From JBDRMV01 sp043811795 (GTDB lineage Bacteria > CG03), in NCBI GenBank assembly GCA_043811795.1, contig JBDRMV010000042.1, positions 1 to 9,364 of the forward strand: a stretch of 9,364 bases of DNA. The letters run 5' to 3'. Of the stretch, positions 5,796 through 9,364 are shown one piece after another. Numbering within the stretch: position 1 is the first letter of the stretch; each line of letters begins with the position of its first letter. The notes beneath the pieces are model-generated. The model ran no database searches, was not told the origin of the DNA, and saw only the letters and a list, made by a program, of their open reading frames with translations. Both the position numbers and the translations under genes were made by a program.

Positions 5796-6712
5796 CTTTT
5801 TCCATAAAGCCAGATAAAATACGGCGCGCCGACGAGAGCGGTGATAACCCCTACGGGTATTTCCATAGGGTAGAGAATACTCCGGGCAAGAATGTCCGAA
5901 CAGATCAGGAGACACGCTCCGGTGGCACCGGAACTTATGATTAAAAATCTGGCGTCCGCTCCTGTAAATTTCCTCGCAATGTGGGGCGCCATGAGCCCGA
6001 CGAAGCCCACTGTCCCTGAGATGGAAACGGCCGCCCCGACGAGGAGGGAAGCGATGATAAGCAGGTTTTTGGACGATTTGTTAAAGTCGATTCCGAGCTG
6101 GCGGCTGAGACCGTGACCGAAAGAAACGGCGTTCAGGACTCTCGCGTTAAGAAACAGGCCCGCCGAGAAGACAACTGTTATAAAAGCGGAAGTTACAATG
6201 AGTGAAGAGTTCGTTTCGCTCAGGTCGCCCATCATAAAGTACAAAACGGAAAACGCCTCTTTTCTTTTCAGGGTGATAATCAGGATGACGAGAGCGGAGA
6301 GAAAAAAATTCAGCGCCACGCCGGAAAGGATGAGGGTGTTTCTTGAGAGGAACTTTCCGGAAATTCTGAGGACGATGTAAACCGCGAGGCAGGAGGAAAG
6401 ACCGGCTGTCAGGGGGTAGATTACGCCTGTCCGCGCAATGCCGAACAGAATCAGCAGCGCAGTGCCGAGAGCCGCTCCCGAAGAACTTCCGAGCAGGTAT
6501 GGGTCCGCCAGCGGGTTGGAGAAAACCATCTGAAAAGCAACCCCCGCCTCCGCAAGAGCGAATCCGCAGATTCCGGCGACGAGAATTCTCATCAGCCGGA
6601 TTTTCACGATTTCCGGCGCAGGCCACCCCCCGGCGGTTAAGGAAATGAGGGCGGAAACAGCGACAGCAATGGCGCTTATTACCAGAATTTTAACGAATTT
6701 ACTTTTTTGCAT
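5792..6712 (-). CDS. btuC: FecCD-family permease for cobalamin uptake
   Basis: 306 residues, strongly hydrophobic with about nine membrane helices. It carries the family signature QMVFSNPLADPYLLGSSSG near residues 61-79 and the C-terminal GFVGLMAPHIARKFTGAD and PMEIPVGVITALVGAPYF, which form the ATPase-coupling loop region and last helices of BtuC/FecCD permeases. The length is slightly short of the usual 320-350, mainly in the N-terminal helix. The start at 6712 overlaps the end of btuF by 14 bp and the stop overlaps the btuD start by 4 bp, so the three genes are translationally coupled. No good Shine-Dalgarno precedes the ATG. Its dimer forms the inner-membrane channel that receives cobalamin from BtuF. 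Family identity is very firm; B12 as substrate follows from the riboswitch upstream of the operon. Confidence 0.87.
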   Translation of the reverse strand: MQKSKFVKILVISAIAVAVSALISLTAGGWPAPEIVKIRLMRILVAGICGFALAEAGVAFQMVFSNPLADPYLLGSSSGAALGTALLILFGIARTGVIYPLTAGLSSCLAVYIVLRISGKFLSRNTLILSGVALNFFLSALVILIITLKRKEAFSVLYFMMGDLSETNSSLIVTSAFITVVFSAGLFLNARVLNAVSFGHGLSRQLGIDFNKSSKNLLIIASLLVGAAVSISGTVGFVGLMAPHIARKFTGADARFLIISSGATGACLLICSDILARSILYPMEIPVGVITALVGAPYFIWLYGKR

Positions 6713-7589
6713 CGGTCGCTTTTTGCCCGCGCAAGTGAGGCGAAGACAGTTTCTTTTCGGTATGGTTTTCCCCCAGTAATTTTGAGATACGCCATCTGAT
6801 TTCCCACATTCCCTCCACGATGCGGGGTCCGGGCCTTACGAGAATATCGGGATTCATCGTAGGAATTATTTTTCCCCCTGAGAAAAAAGGATAAATTGAA
6901 AGGAACTCTTCAACGGAAGTTCCCGTCAGGAGAATGAAGTCGGGTTTTTTCTTTATGAGCCACTCGATGTTTATCTGCGGGTAACTATGCGGAAGAGCGC
7001 ACACGTTCCGCAGCCCCAGCGTTCGGCATACGGAACTTAAAAAAGTGGTTTTCGATGCGGCGATGAGCGGTTTGGAACAGACCTCTATGAATACCGTTTT
7101 GTTTTTTACTTTGGGAATCTGTTTAATTTCGTCCTTCATTTTCAGAAGGAGTTTTTCCGCATTTTTCTTTTCCCCGATGACGGTTCCTATCTCTGAAATT
7201 TGTTTAAAGAGTTCGTCAACGGTTTCCGGGTGGTAAATTCTTATCTCGTAGCCGAGATTTCCGAGAGACCGTAATACCTTTCCCTGACCGGGTCCCGCCG
7301 CAAAAATTTTTGTGGGCTTCAACAGGATTATTTTTTCGATTGACGGGAATGAAAAGTCGCCGACCCGCTCTTTTTTCGAAACCTCCTTCGGCCAGTTGCA
7401 GAAATTTGTGACGCCGGCAAGGTATTTCTCGCCTTTGAGAGCGTAAATTATTTCGGTTACCGCCGGGGACAGAGAAACAATTCTGAGTTTTTTCGGAGTT
7501 TCCCGCCGTCCGCAGGATATTACCAGCAGTAAGAGAATAAATGGAATAAATGGGGTCAGGTCTTGCAATGCAACATTTATTTTTTTCAT
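6699..7589 (-). CDS. btuF: cobalamin-binding periplasmic lipoprotein
   Basis: 296 residues. A hydrophobic signal segment ends in a lipobox (LVISC, Cys26), so the protein would be lipid-anchored. The mature part has the BtuF/FecB fold signature: LRIVSLSPAVTEIIYALK, GVTNFCNWP, VGDFSFPSIEKIILLKPTKIFA, a long linking helix region around FKQISEIGTVIGEKKNAEKLLLKMK, then FIEVCSKPLIAAS, NIEWLIKKKPDFILLTG and RPGPRIVEGM near the end. The first residues are odd. Codons 3-15 coincide with a palindromic repeat (7545-7581) and codons 13-18 (PFIPFI) with a 9-bp tandem duplication, placing Asp10 inside the signal region. There is no Shine-Dalgarno: the ATG directly follows the U-tract of the riboswitch terminator. 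The native start may have been altered by repeat insertion; an in-frame TTG at 7568 is an alternative. A hydrophilic tail (about 275-296) overlaps btuC. The binding-protein call is firm; ligand by context. Confidence 0.85.
   Translation of the reverse strand: MKKINVALQDLTPFIPFILLLLVISCGRRETPKKLRIVSLSPAVTEIIYALKGEKYLAGVTNFCNWPKEVSKKERVGDFSFPSIEKIILLKPTKIFAAGPGQGKVLRSLGNLGYEIRIYHPETVDELFKQISEIGTVIGEKKNAEKLLLKMKDEIKQIPKVKNKTVFIEVCSKPLIAASKTTFLSSVCRTLGLRNVCALPHSYPQINIEWLIKKKPDFILLTGTSVEEFLSIYPFFSGGKIIPTMNPDILVRPGPRIVEGMWEIRWRISKLLGENHTEKKLSSPHLRGQKATDAKK
7536..7581. repeat. short palindromic repeat inside the btuF signal-peptide codons
   Basis: AATAAATG (7545-7552) and CATTTATT (7574-7581) are perfect 8-bp inverted ends. 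Inside is TTGCA-A-TGCAA (7563-7573) and GGGGTCAGGTC. On the left, AATAAATGG is repeated in tandem (7536-7544 and 7545-7553). The unit GGGGTCAGGTCTTGCAATGC looks, from memory, like a dispersed repeat associated with REP/Y1 transposases in many uncultured bacteria. That link is recall, not a search result. Confidence 0.65.
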
Positions 7590-7619
7590 AAAAATAAAAA
7601 GCCCGCAGCAAGCGGGCTT
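7590..7619 (-). terminator. intrinsic terminator, expression platform of the btuF riboswitch
   Basis: On the minus strand AAGCCCGC (7619-7612) and GCGGGCTT (7606-7599) pair perfectly around TTGCT, followed by a T-rich run (TTTATTTTT) that ends at the btuF ATG. Its place between the cobalamin aptamer and btuF makes it the off-switch: bound cobalamin should favour termination. An 8-bp hairpin upstream (CCGTTAGA with TCTAACGG, 7644-7668) may help the folding choice. Confidence 0.85.
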
Positions 7620-7708
7620 ACGGGAAACTTATGTCCTTCACCGCCGTTAGAGGATTGACTTCTAACGGGGCATGGGTCTTTCGCTTCCACCTCCCGCGAG
7701 GAAAACAA

Positions 7709-7779
7709 TTTCTGCAGGTCTCCGGGCTTTAACCGTTGCGGGGCAGCGGCCGGTTTTCACGGCTCTTTCCCTGCAAAAA
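7709..7779 (-). ncRNA. cobalamin riboswitch aptamer upstream of btuFCD
   Basis: Minus-strand core motifs are all present and closely packed: GCAGGGAA, then a GCCG/CGGC hairpin around TGAAAAC, then GCTGCCCCGCAACGGT (J6/3), then AAAGCCCGGAGACCTGC (B12 box, 7730-7714). A 10-bp helix, TTTTTGCAGG (7779-7770) with CCTGCAGAAA (7718-7709), one pair being G-U, closes it. The predicted transcription start falls at its first base. It is a compact form without the long peripheral stem of the btuB copy. Downstream (7708-7620) are small hairpins, then the terminator. Confidence 0.87.
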
Positions 7780-7785
7780 CATTCA

Positions 7786-7815
7786 ATTCTACAAAAAAAT
7801 ATTTTATTCTGTCAA
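7786..7815 (-). promoter_or_regulatory. sigma70-type promoter of the btuFCD riboswitch operon
   Basis: Minus-strand TTGACA (7815-7810), 18 bp, TAGAAT (7791-7786). The -35 is perfect and the -10 matches at five of six. The predicted start near 7779 coincides with the first base of the riboswitch closing helix, which supports both calls. Confidence 0.75.
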
Positions 7816-7892
7816 CAGTCGGGCGGGCTGCAATGACTAATATTCAAACAGACGGAGTGTTTGCAAGAAAGGGCCTTTCAGGATTTTGCCTC

Positions 7893-7921
7893 TTGACAGG
7901 ATTTTGTTTTCAAATTATAAT
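7893..7921 (+). promoter_or_regulatory. full-consensus sigma70 promoter for the Rrf2-cysK unit
   Basis: TTGACA (7893-7898), exactly 17 bp, TATAAT (7916-7921). A perfect promoter implies strong basal activity and therefore repression by a factor, which fits the palindrome that follows at once. A 10-bp direct repeat (CAGGATTTTG at 7879-7888 and 7897-7906) overlaps its -35 side. Confidence 0.85.
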
Positions 7922-7947
7922 ATTACCAAAGCGGTAATTTTGGTAAT
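7922..7947. promoter_or_regulatory. palindromic operator over the transcription start, likely for the Rrf2 regulator
   Basis: ATTACCAAA (7922-7930) and TTTGGTAAT (7939-7947) are perfect 9-bp inverted repeats with 8 bp between; an inner GGTAAT (7933-7938) also pairs with the left ATTACC. It starts one base after the -10 box and covers the expected start site, so binding would block transcription. Autoregulation is common in Rrf2 regulators; the factor is inferred from adjacency. Confidence 0.65.
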
Positions 7948-7962
7948 TAATGGAGGCGGGTA

Positions 7963-8409
7963 ATGAAACTTTCTACAAAAGGGCGGTATGGAGCCAGAGC
8001 AATGCTGGAACTGGCGCTTAATTATGAAAAGGGCACTATGCTGCTTCGGGACATTGCCCATAGACAGGAAATTTCGGAAAGTTATCTTGAACGAATGATG
8101 ACCGCTTTGGTTTCTGCCGGTTTGGTAAGAAGCTCGCGCGGACAGCATGGAGGATTTATTTTAGCAAAACCTCCGGGCGAAATCAGGTTGAGTAAGATAA
8201 TTCAGGTTGTGGAGGGATCGCTTTCTCCGTCTCCGTGCGTTGACGATCCGAATCTGTGTAAACGGGTTAATATCTGTGTTACCCGCGATATATGGAGGAG
8301 GTTAAAGGAAGCAATGGCGGATGTTCTGGATTCAATAACTTTGAAGGATATGGTGAATATGCAGAAGAATAAGTGCGCGGGATTAGATGAGCAAATGTAT
8401 TATATTTAG
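7963..8409 (+). CDS. Rrf2-family transcriptional regulator (IscR/CymR-like)
   Basis: 148 residues, the normal length. It opens MKLSTKGRYGARAMLELAL, the classic Rrf2 start, followed by a winged helix-turn-helix: IAHRQEISESYLERMMTALVSAGLV then SSRGQHGGFILAKPPGEIRLSKIIQVVEG, with the wing at RGQHGGF. Three Cys (92, 99, 105; spacing C-x6-C-x5-C) stand where Fe-S-binding members such as IscR have theirs (C-x5-C-x5-C), so an Fe-S cluster sensor is plausible. GGAGG at 7952-7956 precedes the ATG by 6 bp. A full-consensus promoter and a palindromic operator lie upstream, suggesting autorepression. cysK follows about 200 bp downstream on the same strand without a clear promoter of its own. That context fits control of cysteine synthesis (CymR-type) or of Fe-S supply (IscR-type); the sequence does not decide between them. 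Confidence 0.88.
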   Translation: MKLSTKGRYGARAMLELALNYEKGTMLLRDIAHRQEISESYLERMMTALVSAGLVRSSRGQHGGFILAKPPGEIRLSKIIQVVEGSLSPSPCVDDPNLCKRVNICVTRDIWRRLKEAMADVLDSITLKDMVNMQKNKCAGLDEQMYYI

Positions 8410-8416
8410 CAGCAAC

Positions 8417-8445
8417 CGGGAATTACAGGCGAGTGAATAAGTATA
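8417..8445 (+). repeat. 29-bp direct repeat, copy 1
   Basis: Begins CGGGAATTACAGGCG and ends AATAAGTATA; identical to 8567-8595. The copies are 150 bp apart and bound a structured segment between the Rrf2 gene and cysK. This copy starts 8 bp after the Rrf2 stop codon. Confidence 0.9.
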
Positions 8446-8566
8446 TGAGTATGGTCGCGAAAAGCAACCATCTTTTACCTTTGGAGGGGATGACAGCGGA
8501 GTATTCCACCGAAGGTGGGAGACGGAGCGCAATAAGGGGAAACTTCCCCTTGTTGAGTCGAGCGAT
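8446..8566. other. structured intergenic segment between the direct repeats
   Basis: 121 bp with three successive stem-loops: TGGTCGC/GCAACCA (8452-8470, one C-A mismatch, GAAAA loop), TTCCACC/GGTGGGA (8504-8520, GAA loop), and a long AAGGGGAA/TTCCCCTT (8534-8551) extendable to about 12 pairs (8530-8555) with one U-G. It looks more GC-rich than its surroundings. A 64-codon frame crosses it but has no family likeness. It could be a mobile palindromic element, a structured leader for cysK, or a small RNA. Confidence 0.5.
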
Positions 8567-8595
8567 CGGGAATTACAGGCGAGTGAATAAGTATA
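8567..8595 (+). repeat. 29-bp direct repeat, copy 2
   Basis: Identical to 8417-8445. This copy abuts the purine-rich Shine-Dalgarno of cysK (8596-8606). Removing one repeat plus the intervening segment would leave a short, ordinary Rrf2-cysK spacer, which suggests that the 150 bp were gained. Confidence 0.9.
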
Positions 8596-8607
8596 GAAGG
8601 GGGAAGT

Positions 8608-9364
8608 ATGGCAAAAATAGCGGATAGTGTTCTTGGTTTGATTGGAAACACCCCGCTGGTCAGGTTAAGGAAAATATCTGCCGGCGCTGGAGCTGAGATT
8701 GTCGGGAAACTTGAATTTTTCAATCCCTGCGGGAGTGTGAAAGACCGTATTGGCGTGAGTATGATTAATAAAGCGGAAAAGGAGGGCTTACTAAAAAAAG
8801 GTTCCGTGATTGTCGAACCGACCAGCGGCAACACCGGCATTGCGCTTGCCTTTGTGTGCGCGGTTAAAGGATACAGGTTGATTCTTACAATGCCGGATAC
8901 GATGAGCATTGAGAGGAGAATAATGCTCAAAGCATTTGGCGCCGAGATAATTTTAACTCCCGGCAGTGAAGGAATGAAAGGCGCTCTCGTTAAGGCCGAA
9001 GAAATTACAAAGAAGAACAGCAAAGCATTTATGCCCCAGCAGTTTAAAAATTCCGCCAATCCCGAAGTCCACCGGAAAACCACAGCAGAGGAAATCTGGA
9101 AAGACACGGACGGGAAGGTGGACATTCTTGTTTCAGGAGTGGGAACCGGCGGAACAATTACAGGAATAGCCGAAGTAATAAAAAAGAAAAAGCCGGAATT
9201 CAAAGCAATTGCTGTTGAACCGGCGGATTCAGCGGTTCTTTCCGGCGGCCCGGCGGGTCCGCACAAGATTCAGGGAATAGGCGCCGGTTTTGTTCCGGAA
9301 GTTTTAAACAGAGAAATTATTGATGAGATAATAAAGGTTGAAAATGAAGATGCGATGAAAACTG
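8608..9364 (+). CDS. cysK: cysteine synthase (O-acetylserine sulfhydrylase), C-terminus cut by window end
   Basis: 252 codons are present; the family is usually about 300-310, so roughly 50-60 residues are missing. It converts O-acetylserine and sulfide to cysteine with pyridoxal phosphate in the cytoplasm. Motifs in order: LGLIGNTPLVRL near the N-terminus, NPCGSVKDR with the PLP-binding Lys45, the substrate loop TSGNTG at 72-77, MPQQFKNSANP near the middle, the phosphate-binding GVGTGGT at about residue 180, and HKIQGIGAGFVPEVLN near the cut, which matches the conserved C-terminal part of CysK. A purine-rich site (AGAAGGGGGAAG, 8595-8606) precedes ATG 8608. No separate promoter is obvious in the 198 bp after the Rrf2 gene, so co-transcription is likely. 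CysK rather than cystathionine beta-synthase or CysM is favoured by the overall motif pattern, though a paralog cannot be excluded. Confidence 0.93.
   Translation, partial: MAKIADSVLGLIGNTPLVRLRKISAGAGAEIVGKLEFFNPCGSVKDRIGVSMINKAEKEGLLKKGSVIVEPTSGNTGIALAFVCAVKGYRLILTMPDTMSIERRIMLKAFGAEIILTPGSEGMKGALVKAEEITKKNSKAFMPQQFKNSANPEVHRKTTAEEIWKDTDGKVDILVSGVGTGGTITGIAEVIKKKKPEFKAIAVEPADSAVLSGGPAGPHKIQGIGAGFVPEVLNREIIDEIIKVENEDAMKT

Noticed and set aside
5796..5915. Longer start for the BtuD ATPase
   Set aside because: The extra 40 residues overlap the btuC C-terminal coding region and look unlike any ATPase N-terminus. The ATGA overlap at 5795-5792 is a natural start.
6147..6626. Frame within btuC on the same strand
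   Set aside because: Arg/Pro-rich, out-of-frame reading of the permease gene with no family likeness.
7590..7619. Terminator for a plus-strand gene
   Set aside because: The hairpin has a T-run only on the minus strand, and no plus-strand gene ends here. It belongs to the riboswitch.
8433..8627. 64-codon frame across the direct repeats into cysK
   Set aside because: It has no ribosome-binding site, starts at GTG inside a repeat, overlaps the cysK start in another frame, and has no recognisable domain. It is probably chance, since the hairpins explain the sequence better.
8475..9266. Long minus-strand frame opposite cysK (263 codons)
   Set aside because: It is a shadow of cysK codon structure. 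The plus-strand protein carries the full set of PLP-enzyme motifs.

Overview
The window reads as a chromosomal segment of an uncultured Gram-negative (diderm) bacterium. It encodes a TonB-dependent outer-membrane receptor with a signal peptide and a C-terminal Phe, a lipoprotein, and type IV pilin-like proteins. Sigma70-type promoters (TTGACA/TATAAT) and Shine-Dalgarno sites are easy to see. Short palindromic repeats of the kind linked to REP/Y1 transposases lie in several control regions. Base composition is moderate. I cannot assign a phylum; a candidate-phylum lineage such as Omnitrophota is a guess only.

Layout. (1) 1-2611: two divergent groups of type IV pilin-like (minor pseudopilin) genes. 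One truncated gene points left. Three genes point right: a PilV/GspI-like prepilin, a PilX/GspK-like protein with a beta-rich C-terminal part, and a PilW/GspJ-like prepilin. The two directions start from a promoter pair that is almost a mirror image about position 354. A cloverleaf-shaped palindromic repeat lies in the leftward leader. (2) 2648-7815: a vitamin B12 uptake locus, all on the minus strand. In transcription order it has a promoter, a cobalamin riboswitch with an intrinsic terminator, btuF (binding lipoprotein), btuC (permease), btuD (ATPase), a small helix-turn-helix ORF, a second promoter with a second cobalamin riboswitch, and btuB (outer-membrane receptor). (3) 7893-9364: a consensus promoter with a palindromic operator, an Rrf2-family regulator with three Cys, a 150-bp structured segment bounded by 29-bp direct repeats, and cysK (cut by the window end).

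How the parts work together. BtuB would bring cobalamin across the outer membrane with TonB energy, BtuF would bind it, and BtuCD would import it. Both transcription units carry their own B12 sensor. The first appears to act by termination. The second has no terminator and probably acts on the ribosome-binding site. The Rrf2-cysK pair looks like a cysteine or Fe-S-responsive unit with autoregulation.

The most unusual aspect is that palindromic, transposon-like repeats have entered the control regions of both B12 units. One forms a 118-bp inverted repeat inside the peripheral loop of the btuB riboswitch. Another supplies part of the BtuF signal peptide, directly after the terminator. No CRISPR array, rRNA, tRNA or complete transposase was seen.
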